A stretch of DNA of 51,265 nucleotides from Planctomycetota bacterium (GTDB taxonomy: Bacteria; Planctomycetota; UBA1135; GCA-002686595), in the NCBI GenBank assembly GCA_947484275.1, contig CANKOY010000024.1, positions 1-51,265 of the forward strand, written 5' to 3'. The position numbers were made by a program, and so were the translations under genes. Below the pieces are notes generated by a model, which saw only the letters and a program-made list of their open reading frames with translations, was not told where the DNA came from and ran no database searches. Shown here piece by piece: positions 32,982 through 44,463 of this stretch. Every line of letters begins with the position of its first letter. Position 1 is the first letter of the stretch.

Positions 32982-33713
32982 ATGGCAAACACTGAAGACA
33001 GCTTCGGCGGCAGACGATTTCAGACCACCCACTGGAGTCTCGTGCTGCGAGCGGGAGGCGAAGACGCCCCGGCTGCGCGCTTGGCATTGGAGTCGCTGTG
33101 CAAGCAGATCTGGTATCCGCTGTACGGCTACGTGCGCCGGCGCGGCTTTGGGCCCGAGGACGCTCAGGATCTCGTCCAGGGTTTTTTCGCGCGGCTCTTC
33201 GAGAGCGGCGATCTGGCCAACGTCTCGCCGGCGCGGGGAAGGCTGCGCTCTTTCCTGCTGGCGGCCTTGAAGCACCAGGTGGCCAACCACCGCCGGGGGG
33301 TGCAGACATTGAAGCGCGGCGGCGGTGTGCACGTGGTTTCGATCGACCTCGAGGACGCTGAGGGGCGCTTTTCGGCCGAACCTGAGGACCTCGACACTCC
33401 CGACCGCGCTTTCGATCGCCGCTGGGCCCAGACGCTGCTCGAGCGCGTGCTCGTGACCTTGGGCGACGAATTCCGCGCCGCAGGAAGGCGCGATTTGTTC
33501 GTTCAACTCGAGGGCAGCCTCAGCGGAGACGCGCCGGACCACATCGCGGTGGCCGCGAAATTGGGGATGACCCATGGCGCGGTCAAGGTGGCCGCCCATC
33601 GCCTCCGGAGGCGCTACGGAGAGCTGCTGCGGCGCGAAATCGCCCAGACCCTGGACCGGCCCGAGGACGTCGAGGATGAGATTCAGAACCTATTCGAGGC
33701 CCTCGGGGATTGA
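32982..33713 (+). CDS. ECF RNA polymerase sigma factor (large planctomycete-style type)
   Basis: The product is 243 residues from the ATG at 32982, beginning MANTEDSFGGRRFQTTHWSL; TTHWSLVLRAG is the usual opening of this group. Region 2 is LCKQIWYPLYGYVRRRG, then AQDLVQGFFARLFE; region 4 lies near the end (AVAAKLGMTHGAVKVAAHRL). The middle is longer than in RpoE-like factors. It is followed 57 bp later by a Ser/Thr kinase and then a HEAT-cyclophilin protein on the same strand, a genetic link that suggests kinase control in place of a classical anti-sigma factor. Confidence 0.9.
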   Translation: MANTEDSFGGRRFQTTHWSLVLRAGGEDAPAARLALESLCKQIWYPLYGYVRRRGFGPEDAQDLVQGFFARLFESGDLANVSPARGRLRSFLLAALKHQVANHRRGVQTLKRGGGVHVVSIDLEDAEGRFSAEPEDLDTPDRAFDRRWAQTLLERVLVTLGDEFRAAGRRDLFVQLEGSLSGDAPDHIAVAAKLGMTHGAVKVAAHRLRRRYGELLRREIAQTLDRPEDVEDEIQNLFEALGD

Positions 33714-33770
33714 CCGGCGCGTGGCGTAGCATCGAAGCTCTGCCCCTGCGAGAGTTCGCGCTCCGTCCCC

Positions 33771-35185
<1,415 letters not shown>

Positions 35186-35189
<4 letters not shown>

Positions 35190-37234
35190 TTTCAAGCATG
35201 AAACTCGCTGGAGCGTTGGTGGTCTTGGCGCTGGTCGGATGTCGCGCGACGCAGGCTTCGGAGGCGCCGGTGTCGATCGCGACGCCGATTCGGGACGTGA
35301 TGCGACTGGAGGACATGCGCACGATCGGCGAGCAGGGAGAATTGCTGCAACTCCTCCAGCACGCGAATGCGTCGGTGCGCGCCCGCGCAGCAACCGCGGT
35401 CGGGCGCTTGAAATTCCCCTGCGCCGGACAGGTCGCCACGGCGAAGTTGGGTGCGCTGCTGCGCGATCCCGAGGCGGACGTGCGCGTGTCAGCAGCCTTT
35501 GCGCTCGGGATGCGCGAGGATCCGTCGGTGTGCGAGGAGCTGATCGACCTCGGCACCGGTGCGCAGCGCGACAAGTCGGACCTTGTCCGCGCCCGCGCGC
35601 TCGAAGCGGCGAGCAAGTTGAATCGGCCGGACCTGGCGAGCTTCTTCCTCGTCGGCCTCTCCGATCCTTCCGCCGACGTGCGCATCGAAGCCGCCGCCGG
35701 CGCCGCGCGCTGGAAGACCGACGCGCCGAATGCGGGCGAAGTCAACGAGCGCCTGGCGGTCTTCGTCGCCAAGGAGACCGACCTGCGCGCGCGGATCTAC
35801 GGCCTGTTCGCCCTGGAGCGGCGCAAGGCAGCGGAAGGACGGGCTGCGTTCCTGGGGAGCGCTCGAGCGACAGAAGTCGACGAGCAACTCTTCGCCGTGC
35901 GCGGACTGGCCAACCTGGCCGGCGACCCCGAGGTGGATGCGGCGCTGATCGAAGCCTCGCGCCACTCTGATTGGCGGATCGCTGTCGAGGCACTGCGCGG
36001 ACTTGCGACGAGCCAATCAGCGATTCCGAACGAGGCCATCGCGCGTGCCCTGGGGAACACGAACTTCCACGTGCGCGCGACGGCACTGGGAACTGTCACT
36101 GCAATGGACGCCCACATCCATGCGACACTTCTCACCGACGCGAGACACCGAGAAAACTTCAAATTGTTGCCGAGCGACCCCTCAGCGTCGGTGAGAGCCG
36201 CAGCGATGCTGAACTCGATTCTGCGCATGTCGCTCGAACTCAAGGGCTCCTGGCGGCCCGATCCGTCCGCCCACGTCCGGGCCGCGTTGCTCCAGGGACG
36301 AGCGATGGACTTCGCGCAGGACTGGATGGTCGACGCCTTGGAAGGTGCTGGACGACACTCCGGGCTCTTCGCCGATGAAGCCGATCTCCTAGTGCTGGGC
36401 GCCAGGATCTCGGCCCTGGCTGAGCGCCCGGATCCGGAAGCAACAGCTCCGCAGCTGTTTAGCCTCGGCGAAATGGACAACGGATTGCGATTGGCCGCTG
36501 TGACAGCATTGCTCGGGCAGGGCTCGCCGATTGTCTCCGATGACTGGCTTGAGCGCTGGTACGAGACGTCCGACGGCGAGGTTTCGACGGAGGTGCGCTT
36601 CAACGTTCTGCGGCTCGCCGCAAAGATCGGCGGCGCGGCGGCCCCGCAGCTGCTGACGCGCGGACTCGACGATCCCGACGCTTTCGTGCGTCGCACAGCG
36701 CGCGAAGAGCTGCAGAAGCTGACGGGCGCGCAGATTCCATGGGTCGATCGGCCCGTGCCCGAAGTTGAACTCGGATTTCCTGGCGAAGGCCTGCTCGCCA
36801 ACCCGCGTCCCCACGTCGTGATCGCGACCTCGCGCGGCGAAATGGAGTTCGTGCTTTTCGCCGACGAGACTCCGCAGCACGTGCTGAACTTCATGAAGCA
36901 CGTCGACTTCTACAAAGGCACGACGTTTCATCGCGTGGTCTCGGACTTCGTCGCCCAGGGCGGCGACGCGCGCGGCGATGGCAATGGCGGCTCTTCCTGG
37001 CGCGGCGATTCGCTGCGACACGAGATTTCGCCGCGCAAGTACGTCCGCGGGTCGCTCGGCATGCCGCGCAACGAGGACTGGGATTCCGGCGGCAGTCAGA
37101 TCTTTGTGACTCACCGCCCCACACCGCACCTCGACGGGCGCTACACGATCTTCGGCGAACTTGTGAAGGGCTTCGACGTCCTCGACGCCCTGGACCTCGG
37201 GGATGTGATCCTCGAGGTGCGCGTACAGGACTGA
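35186..37234 (+). CDS. HEAT-repeat lipoprotein fused to a cyclophilin-type peptidyl-prolyl isomerase
   Basis: The product is 682 residues from the ATG at 35186 (ATGA overlap with the kinase stop; ATG 35198 is an alternative). A lipobox ends in Cys19 (VVLALVGC), so it is probably lipid-anchored outside the cytoplasm. Residues of about 50-530 are HEAT-like repeats (NASVRARAATAVGRL, EADVRVSAAFALG, SADVRIEAAAGAARW, DAFVRRTAREELQKL). The last 140 residues are a cyclophilin: VIATSRGEMEFVLF, FHRVVSDFVAQGG, RGSLGMPRNED, GSQIFVTHRPTPHLDGRYTIFG. It may fold or hold secreted clients. Genetic coupling to kinase and sigma suggests a shared envelope-stress role. Confidence 0.88.
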
Positions 37235-37253
37235 GTCGCAGTTACCGCCGAAA

Positions 37254-38843
37254 CTACCGATCCATGACGGGCGACTTCGGTCGCGGTGTGAAGTACTCCG
37301 GCCGCCAGAATTTGCCGTCGTTGAAGTCGCCGTGCACGACCGGGTTCGTCTTGGGATGGCCGCGCTTGAAGCGAAACGACTTGAACTGCACGCGCTCGCG
37401 CAGTTCCTTGGGAATGCGGTGCAACGAGAACAACTGGTTCAATAGTTTTCCGCCGCGCTGGGAGTTCATGCTCGGTGTGGCTTCGAAGAAGCGGTCGATC
37501 CAAACCAGCAGCGAGCCCTTGGGCGCGAGGTAGAACGCCGTCGTCTCCGCGAATTCGGCGCGGTCGTTCAGGCTGAGAGAAAAGAACTTCGTCCGCCCGT
37601 GGCCGGCCGCGGACAAATGACCGTACACGGCGCGCTCCGTGTTCTCGATCGTGTCCGCATTGGCCATGAACACGATGTTCGTGAACACAGGCATTCCTTC
37701 CGCATCTGGACCATAGGCCTCCCCCCGCGGGGCCCCCAGCAGCAGGTTCGAAATGATGCAGCCCATGCTGTGGGCTATCAGATCGACTTCGAGCTCGATG
37801 CCATCAGCATGCAGGCGCCGCTGCAATTGCCGCAACTCTTTGAAAAGGCGCGGCACCGCAGCCGGCGCGGGCAGGCCCACGCTGCGCGAGCGATACGACT
37901 CCTCGGACTCCAGGATCATGTCAGTGCGCCGACGCATCTGCTCCCAGCTCGCGGTGCCGCCGATGTCGATCAAGATGCCCAACACCATGTGCGGGACCGC
38001 CAGCGCAATGTCCAACGCGAACGTGGCCACATCGCTGGCGGTTTGTGATTCCGCCTCAGGAAATTCGACCGGGAGCCTCGCGTCTTGGGCGTCCAAGGCC
38101 AGCGCGCGCCCGCGCTTCTGATTGTCGCTGGTGATCAGGCTCGAGGAGTTCTGCGCATTGTCGAGCTCGTTGTAGAGGGTCATCGGCGAGCGACCGATCG
38201 CGCGGAATAGGTCCTCCAGCACGACGAAGGGTGCGGAAATCCAGGCCAGGGTCGGCGCCTCCTCGCCGTAGCGAACGAGGAACAGGTGATCCCAGTAGCT
38301 TGAGAAGAGCGACGACTGCCAATTGACGAACAGCGGGAAGACGCCGTCCGCGAGCACGGGCTCGTGCAGCTTGACCGCGCGCTCGACGCTGCCAGCCTGG
38401 GTGTTCAGTCCACCGTGGATGAAGATCATGACGCGCGGGTTGGGCCAGCGCTGGTCGGGCGGGGGCTCGCCGCGCGCCAGGGCTTCTGCGGTTGCGGCCC
38501 GTTGACGAGCCAGTGCGCGTTCCAGCGACTGCCCCACATGGGTCCCGACGCGCCGGCCCTCGTGCTTGACACTCGTATGAGGCACGCTCGGTGCGCCGGG
38601 TTTGAAAACGCGCGCGTACTCGTCCACGTGCGTAAGCACTTCGCCGAGTTGCTGTCCAAACTTGACCTCACCCACTTCGGTGTAGTGGCCGATCCCCAGC
38701 ACCGGCTTTTCGGTCGGATCCACGGGATTGCCGCGGTAATTGACCATCACGATGTGCTCGTAGGGCACGTGTTTGGGCACGGCGCATCCAGCGAGAAGGG
38801 CGAGCGTGAATGAAGCCCAAGAGCAGATCGAGCGGTGTCCCAT
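37254..38843 (-). CDS. Lipoprotein with alpha/beta-hydrolase fold
   Basis: The product is 529 residues. A lipobox (FTLALLAGCA) marks a lipoprotein. The hydrolase core starts near residue 135 with PRVMIFIHGGLNTQAG (oxyanion His-Gly-Gly), and the nucleophile elbow is LIAHSMGCIISNLLLG (Ser in the Gly/His-x-Ser-x-Gly context). A helical insert with membrane-like character lies between them. The C-terminal part contains a candidate His (VVHGDFNDG). It resembles large lipase/esterase-like proteins of unknown substrate. It converges with the HEAT-cyclophilin gene, 19 bp apart. Confidence 0.8.
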   Translation of the reverse strand: MGHRSICSWASFTLALLAGCAVPKHVPYEHIVMVNYRGNPVDPTEKPVLGIGHYTEVGEVKFGQQLGEVLTHVDEYARVFKPGAPSVPHTSVKHEGRRVGTHVGQSLERALARQRAATAEALARGEPPPDQRWPNPRVMIFIHGGLNTQAGSVERAVKLHEPVLADGVFPLFVNWQSSLFSSYWDHLFLVRYGEEAPTLAWISAPFVVLEDLFRAIGRSPMTLYNELDNAQNSSSLITSDNQKRGRALALDAQDARLPVEFPEAESQTASDVATFALDIALAVPHMVLGILIDIGGTASWEQMRRRTDMILESEESYRSRSVGLPAPAAVPRLFKELRQLQRRLHADGIELEVDLIAHSMGCIISNLLLGAPRGEAYGPDAEGMPVFTNIVFMANADTIENTERAVYGHLSAAGHGRTKFFSLSLNDRAEFAETTAFYLAPKGSLLVWIDRFFEATPSMNSQRGGKLLNQLFSLHRIPKELRERVQFKSFRFKRGHPKTNPVVHGDFNDGKFWRPEYFTPRPKSPVMDR

Positions 38844-38853
38844 GCCGACACGT

Positions 38854-39030
38854 TAGTGCCGGTACGGTGCCAGGGCCAACGCCAGCACCATTGCGGACGC
38901 TGGCCCGGCAGAAGGGCTGGGCCCGCGTCTGCAATGGTGCTGCAGTGGGCCTGGCACCGTACCGGCGCGCTGGGGATGGGATTCCAGAGCTTGTGTGCAG
39001 CGGCGCCCTGACCGTGGCCGATACGCGTGG
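38854..39030. repeat. Long hairpin repeat with constant ends, copy 1
   Basis: The left constant arm (38854-38873, containing GTGCCGGTACGGTGCCAG) pairs with the right arm (38949-38966, complementary to it). Between them 38874-38948 is a further long stem (CAGCACCATTGC pairs with GCAATGGTGCTG) with a loop near 38905. After the right arm, bases to 39030 continue a constant tail; 38949-39030 is identical over 82 bp to 47663-47744 in the second copy. The variable inner stem differs between copies but stays self-complementary. It lies between a lipoprotein gene and a truncated IS91-like transposase. Confidence 0.8.
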
Positions 39031-39081
39031 TCTGACCCACGGGCGTTGCGTTCCTCATGCTCTGTACCAGGCGCCACTTAG

Positions 39082-39972
39082 GGCATCGCGGCGCAGTCGT
39101 GCGCTCTGGATGGTGCTCCAGAGCAACGAGAGAACCTGGAGGATCGCACGCTGCAGCGTCGCGTGACGCGCTACCTCCAGCGCAAGGGAGGACTGGCGCG
39201 CGAGTCCGACCATGGCGACGATTCCGCGTCCGAGCACGACCTGCTGGCGCTGATCAGCGCCGCCTCCGTCGAGGGCCGAGCCGCGCTGCCGGCCGAAAAG
39301 AGCCCGCCCGCCCTGCGCCTCGGTCGGCGGCGCGAGGTCCGAAGGCCGTTCGTGCCAGGCTCGCTGTGCTCTGACTACGAGGGCTTTTCGCTGCACGCAC
39401 AAGTGCTCGTGCCCGCGGGCGAGCGCGAGCGCCTCGAGCATTTGTGCCGCTATGTCGCTCGCCCGGCCATCGCCACCGAGCGGCTTTCGCTCGCGAGCGA
39501 TGGTCGTGTGATCTACCGGCTGCGCAGGCACTCGCGCGATGGGACCGCGGCCGTGTCCCTCGACCCGCTGACCTTCATCGAGCGGCTTGCAGCACTGATC
39601 CCAAGACCGCGTGCTCATCAGCACACCTACCACGGAGTCCTCGCGCCGGCGGCGCCCTATCGCGACCTGATCGTGCCTGGCCCGCGAGAGAGTGCGAAGG
39701 CCACCGCAACCCCGGCCGGCTGCGCCGGCGCGCACGGCCCTGACGCGCAGCGCCGCGAGCACACGCGTCGCTCGACCTGGGCCGAGCTGCTCCAGCGCGA
39801 CTTTGCCATGGACGTGCTCGAGTGCCCCCACGGCGGTGGACGGCGCAAGTTGATCGCGGTGATCACTGACGGCGGCGGCGTGCGCAAGATCCTCGACGAT
39901 CTCGGACTGGCCAGCGAGCCTCCAGACCTCGCGCGCGCACGCGGCGGCGAAGAACTGGCCTTTGACGCCTGA
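39082..39972 (+). mobile_element. IS91-family transposase remnant (C-terminal part)
   Basis: The frame is open from 39082 to 39972 with no proper start; only a GTG at 39163 is available. It matches the C-terminal half of the large IS91 transposases: TLQRRVTRYLQRKG, then GFSLHAQVLVPAGERERLEHLCRYVARPAI, DPLTFIERLAALIPRPRAHQHTYHGVLAP, a region of RDFAMDVLECPHGGGRRKLIAVI, then the end. The N-terminal zinc-binding and rolling-circle catalytic domain is missing, so it is inactive. The truncation point is close to the hairpin repeat. IS91 elements move by rolling-circle transposition and often have palindromic ends, so the hairpin may be connected. Confidence 0.8.
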
Positions 39973-40335
39973 CGCGGGCACTCGCCGAACTCCAGACACG
40001 CGCACGCTCCGCGGGCGCGCGCGACGGCGCATTGCAGGCAGAGCCAAAGCCAGCCTCTCTGGCGTGGTCGGAGGTCCTGCGAGGCCTCCCAATGTGCGAC
40101 TCGACACACCGAAACCAACGCGCAGGGCCGCTGCGCGGCCCCCATCCGCCGTGGCGGTGCTACCGTCGCTCCATGATCGGGGGTTTGGAACTCCTATCCG
40201 CAACTTCAGATCGATACTTCCAGGAAGCCATGCCTGAATAATTCGGGTCAGGAAGAACGGCACTTGACCGTGCTCGCCTCGGGTTCGGACGACTGAGCAG
40301 GATGATCGCGGACTAGCACTGAGGCCGCGCCAGAG
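39973..40335. other. Non-coding stretch downstream of the IS91 remnant
   Basis: I see no gene in this 363-bp gap. It holds a perfect 7-bp hairpin (GGGCCGC-TGC-GCGGCCC) near 40126-40142. Such a subterminal hairpin would suit the right end of an IS91-type element, but I cannot define the element's boundary. The SNF2 gene ends at 40336. Confidence 0.45.
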
Positions 40336-43300
40336 TCAAGACAGGATCGCCTCCAGGTCGGCGCGCGTGAGTTCGCGCAGGGCGCTGCCCGCGCCTTCGA
40401 AGAGCGCGTCGGCCAGCGCGCGCTTGCGCTCCTGCAGCGCGAGGACTTTTTCCTCGACGGTGTCGCGCGCTACCAATCGATAGGCGGTCACGGGCCGCGT
40501 CTGGCCGATGCGATGGGTGCGGTCGATGGCTTGGCGTTCGACGGCAGGGTTCCACCAGGGATCGAGCAGGAATACGTAGTCGGCCGCAGTCAGGTTGAGA
40601 CCCACGCCGCCGGCCTTGAGGCTGATCAGGAAGACACTCGTGGTCGCATCTCGCTGGAAATTCTCGACGCGCTGCTCGCGGTCGCGCGTTTTTCCGTCGA
40701 GGTAGTCGTACTTCAGCTTGCGCTTGTCCAGCTCGGGTTTGACCAGCGCGAGGAAACTCGTGAACTGCGAAAAAACCAGCGCCTTGTGGCCTGAGTCGCG
40801 CAGTTCCTCGAGCATCTCGAACAAGGTCTCGAGCTTGGCGGAGCGCGTTTTGGCGTGCTTCTCGTCGATCAAGGCCAGATGGCAAGCCGCCTGACGCAAT
40901 CTCAAGAGCGCCTCGAGCACGTTCATGCCCGCCTTCTCGATCCCGACCTGGTCGACCTTGGCGAGCAACGTGCGCCGGTAGTGCTCGCGCAAGGCGTCGT
41001 ACTCACGCCGCTGCGCACCCTCGAGTTCGCAACTGACGACCTGCTCGGACTTCTGCGGCAGTTCCGTCAGCACCTCTGCCTTGGTCCTGCGCAGAATGAA
41101 AGGCCCCAACGCGCGGGCCGCGAGGCGCGCCGTCTCGAGTTCGTCGGCGCCTTCGAGCAAATGCCGCAGCACGCGGCTGCCTTCGAGCAAGCCGGGGTTC
41201 AGGAATTCGAAGATCGAGAGCAGATCCTCGACACGGTTCTCGATCGGCGTGCCGGTCAGCGCCAGACGCTGATCAGCCTGCAAGATGCGCACGGCTTTCG
41301 CCGATTGGCTGGTCGCGTTCTTGATCGCTTGGGCCTCGTCGAGCACCAGCAAGTCGAAATGCAGCTTGCCCAACAGCTCGATGTCCTGCCGCAGCGTGGC
41401 GTAAGTGGTCACCACCAGGTCGGCGTCTTCGAGGGCCGCCCCGTTGCGTGCGCGATCCAGCCCGTGGTGCACGCGGACACTGAGCTTGGGCGCAAAGCGC
41501 CGTGCCTCGCGCTCCCAGTTGAAAAGCAGGGTCTTGGGCGCGACGACCAGCGTGGGACCGCGAGCCTTGGACTTGCGCCGCACGATCAGCGCCAAGACTT
41601 GGACGGTCTTGCCCAGGCCCATGTCGTCCGCGAGGCAGCCGCCCATGCCGACTTCGCCCAGGAACGCGAGCCAGCCCAGGCCGGCGCGCTGGTAGGGTCG
41701 CAACTCACCGGCGAATGCCGCTGGTTCGCGCACGGACTTGGGCGTCTTCGCGCGCGCCAGCCGTGCGCGCAATTCGTCGAAGCCGGCGTCGCTCTGAAGT
41801 TCCGCTCGTTCCGCCAGCAATACGTCGAGCAGGAATCCGCGCGAACGCTTCACGCGCAAGGCTCCCTGGTGAACTTCGCCCAGCGCACCCAAGGGCTGCC
41901 ATTGCGCGAGCCATGTTTCTGGGACGACCCCGAAGCTGCCGTCGGCCAAGCGCACGAGCGGTTGGCGGCGTTCCAATGCTTCGAGCAAGGCGGGCAGCTC
42001 CATGCCGACGCCCTCGAACTCGATCTTCGCCTCGACGTCGAACCAGTCGATGTTCGAGCTCACCGAAAGCGCGAACGTACCTTGGGTGCGCAGCTTGAGC
42101 CCCTCGCCCTCGACCAGCCAGCCCTGCTCGGCGAGCGCGCGGACCAACGTGCCGATGCGTTTGCGCTCGAGAATGCCGTCGAACGGGTGGGGCGAGGGCG
42201 CGCGCAATTTTCCGCCGGCCGCGATGAACTGCGCTTCGGCGCGCGATTCCGCTTCCGCGTCGCGCTGCACGCGCAACACGCGCTCGCCTTGCAAGACCAC
42301 GGCCGCCCCGCCGCGCCGCAGGCGCTCGCCGCCGTATTCGAATTCGATCCGCGCCTGCAACTGGGGCGCCGTGCCCTCGGGCGCAAGCAGCGTCAGGACC
42401 GGCCTCGGCGAGCCGGCGATGTCCAGGACCAGACCCTCCGCGCGCACAGGCAAGTGCACGGGCGCGCGGGCCAGGATGCGCACCACGTCGGAGCATTGCT
42501 TCTTCCCGATGCGCAGCTTGGCTGTCCCGCACAGGTGCGCGGCCCAACCGTGGGCGCCATGCCAGTCAACGCCGCGCAGTTCGCCGCGCGCGACCGCAAA
42601 TCCGCCTCCGAGGACGCAGGCGACCTCGGAAATCGGGATGCGCTCGCCCGCTCGCTCCAGGGCGCCTTCGAGTTCGATTCCATCGCGCACCTCGTCCACA
42701 TCGATCCGAAAACTCCACTTCTGGCCTTCGTCGAGCGCGATCAACGACAGCGGCGCGGAGTCGGCCGGCGTGAAATGCAGACGCTGCTCTCTTGCCAGAT
42801 TCGCCAACAAAAGGCGCTGCAGCGGCGGAGACAGGGCGAACTGCGCGCGTCGGCGCATGCGCATGTAGGAGTATTGGCTTCCGGGCTCGTTTGGAGCCTC
42901 GATGAGCACGGCGACGGCGACGCGATCGGTTTCGTCGAGCTCGCGCCCGTCCGGCGGCCCATCCAGGATTCGATAGGCACCCACTTCTCCGCGAGCCGAG
43001 ATCTTCGCGGCTTGGACTTCGAGCTTGACCGTGTTGGAGTTCGGAGGCAGCGGCGACAAGACGTAGCGCAGGCAGATGGCGCGCCGAGGCTGCGCGAAAA
43101 TCGGCGGACTCAACTCGAGCGACTGCAGCAGGCGTCGAGTCCGCTGCGGCTCCGATTCCTTCCGCTCCTCGGCTTCGTCCCAGTAGCTCTCGTTGTGCAG
43201 CCTGGTCAGGATCTGCTGCTTGAGCTGCCTCGGCATCGACCTGTCGGCGAGCAGGCGCTCGATGTTCCTGTCGAAGTCGATGTCAAGCTCATCCTCGTCG

Positions 43301-43626
43301 TCCGCAAGCACCTCCTCCGGCGCCTTGGGCAACCTCGCCCTTGTCTCGGGCGTCGCGACTCCCGCTCCGTGCGTGAGTTCCGACAATACAGCGCAGACAT
43401 GCTTGCACTGTCCACGATCGCCATGGGCCGGGCAGGTGCAGGTGCCTCTCCAGCCTCGCGCAAGTTGGTCAAGGACGACGCTGTAGTCCCGCGTGCCACG
43501 CACCTGTGCATGGATGCGACTCGCCGTGCTCCGCAAAATTCGCACACGACCCTCCCGTTGGTACTCGACCCCGCGCGCGCGCAGCGTGGCTGGGTGGCTG
43601 CGCAGGAGTGGGTCGAAGGCTTGCAT
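40336..43626 (-). CDS. SWIM zinc-finger SNF2-family helicase
   Basis: The product is 1096 residues. An N-terminal SWIM zinc finger is present: Cys63, Cys65, Cys74 and His76 (CTCPAHGDRGQCKHVC). A long middle region of beta-rich sequence resembles the bacterial SNF2-associated domain. The C-terminal 430 residues are the ATPase: LADDMGLGKTVQVLAL (Walker A), VLDEAQAIKN (DEAQ box), LTGTPIENRVEDL, LVFSQFTSFLALV, LISLKAGGVGLNL, DRTHRIGQTRPV. These ATPases translocate on DNA and remodel protein-DNA complexes. The gene stands alone in an accessory-looking region with toxin-antitoxin, HNH and IS remnants, which raises the possibility of a defence role, but no partner nuclease or methylase is adjacent. 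Confidence 0.92.
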   Translation of the reverse strand: MQAFDPLLRSHPATLRARGVEYQREGRVRILRSTASRIHAQVRGTRDYSVVLDQLARGWRGTCTCPAHGDRGQCKHVCAVLSELTHGAGVATPETRARLPKAPEEVLADDEDELDIDFDRNIERLLADRSMPRQLKQQILTRLHNESYWDEAEERKESEPQRTRRLLQSLELSPPIFAQPRRAICLRYVLSPLPPNSNTVKLEVQAAKISARGEVGAYRILDGPPDGRELDETDRVAVAVLIEAPNEPGSQYSYMRMRRRAQFALSPPLQRLLLANLAREQRLHFTPADSAPLSLIALDEGQKWSFRIDVDEVRDGIELEGALERAGERIPISEVACVLGGGFAVARGELRGVDWHGAHGWAAHLCGTAKLRIGKKQCSDVVRILARAPVHLPVRAEGLVLDIAGSPRPVLTLLAPEGTAPQLQARIEFEYGGERLRRGGAAVVLQGERVLRVQRDAEAESRAEAQFIAAGGKLRAPSPHPFDGILERKRIGTLVRALAEQGWLVEGEGLKLRTQGTFALSVSSNIDWFDVEAKIEFEGVGMELPALLEALERRQPLVRLADGSFGVVPETWLAQWQPLGALGEVHQGALRVKRSRGFLLDVLLAERAELQSDAGFDELRARLARAKTPKSVREPAAFAGELRPYQRAGLGWLAFLGEVGMGGCLADDMGLGKTVQVLALIVRRKSKARGPTLVVAPKTLLFNWEREARRFAPKLSVRVHHGLDRARNGAALEDADLVVTTYATLRQDIELLGKLHFDLLVLDEAQAIKNATSQSAKAVRILQADQRLALTGTPIENRVEDLLSIFEFLNPGLLEGSRVLRHLLEGADELETARLAARALGPFILRRTKAEVLTELPQKSEQVVSCELEGAQRREYDALREHYRRTLLAKVDQVGIEKAGMNVLEALLRLRQAACHLALIDEKHAKTRSAKLETLFEMLEELRDSGHKALVFSQFTSFLALVKPELDKRKLKYDYLDGKTRDREQRVENFQRDATTSVFLISLKAGGVGLNLTAADYVFLLDPWWNPAVERQAIDRTHRIGQTRPVTAYRLVARDTVEEKVLALQERKRALADALFEGAGSALRELTRADLEAILS

Positions 43627-44232
43627 CTAGGCGGGTCAGGCGAGGGGAAAACTAGGCGCGAGAGAGTACCCGCTCGCGTGTGCACTTCACGGCCGTTCCA
43701 TTGCGTGCCGCAGGGGAACGGACGCTTGGCGCTGAGACTGCGCCAGTGTAAAGCGGACTCGGCGAGGACGGTGCCACCGATGCGACGTCTCCTTAGACCT
43801 TGCAAAGGGCGCGCGCGTTGCGGCCGGTGTAGGGATTTCGGTCGCCAAGCCGGGACTCTCGCGCACGGTGACGCCAGCGGGTCAGCACGTCTGGGGGGCT
43901 TGCATCGCACGCCGCGGTACTTGCCAAGTCGTGTTGGAGCCGGATCCAAAACCGGCCAGTCAGGTGACCACCGACTATGGCCTGCCGATCGGTTCGGGTG
44001 GAAAGCAGCAAGGGGCCCCCTCGGCGGCCTGACAGGGGATTCCCTCCCCACAGTTCTGCCTTGGTCCCGTGGTTCCGGTCCAAGCGGCGTTGCGGCATCG
44101 CGCCGCGACGGGTTCCCGATCGGCAGTAGTTGGGACGATCCGGGGCCGGCAATGCCAAAGAGAAATCCCGTACGGTAAGTTCTCAGTCGACACTACAGGC
44201 AAATCCACGTGATGTTCCCGGTCGGGAAAACC
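43627..44232. other. Intergenic stretch between SNF2 helicase and hipB, nothing recognised
   Basis: Several short frames are open on both strands across about 600 bp, but none shows a domain, signal peptide or good ribosome-binding site, and they overlap one another. This may be degraded mobile-element sequence. Promoters for the two divergent units should lie here. Confidence 0.4.
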
Positions 44233-44463
44233 ATGGAGAAGCGCACACTCACCCCTGCTGAAATCGGCGCCGTGGTGCGCGCGGTCCGCAAGGCGCAGAA
44301 CCTGCGCCAGAATCAACTTGCGGGTGCCGCCGGAGTCGGGCTGCGCTTCGTCGTGGATCTGGAAGCGGGCAAGGCCACGGCCCAGCTCGGCAAGAAGCTT
44401 CAAGTCTTGCAGGCGCTGGGGTGTTCCCTGGAGATCATGCGGCCGCCCGAGCGGACGGTATGA
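44233..44463 (+). CDS. hipB: HipB-like Xre-family antitoxin
   Basis: The product is 76 residues from the ATG at 44233; an in-frame ATG at 44212 is possible. It is a small helix-turn-helix protein of the HipB/Y4mF kind: IGAVVRAVRKAQNLRQNQLAGAAGVGLRFVVDLEAGKATAQLG, then LQVLQALGCSLEI. It would bind the operon promoter and neutralise HipA. It overlaps the hipA start by 4 bp (ATGA). Confidence 0.88.
   Translation: MEKRTLTPAEIGAVVRAVRKAQNLRQNQLAGAAGVGLRFVVDLEAGKATAQLGKKLQVLQALGCSLEIMRPPERTV

Noticed and set aside
39055..40263. A 402-codon open frame on the minus strand opposite the IS91 remnant
   Set aside because: The plus strand has clear transposase similarity; the antisense translation has none.
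43793..44158. A 121-codon minus-strand frame between SNF2 and hipB
   Set aside because: No domain, no start signal, and overlapping frames of similar length on the other strand; no basis to call a gene.
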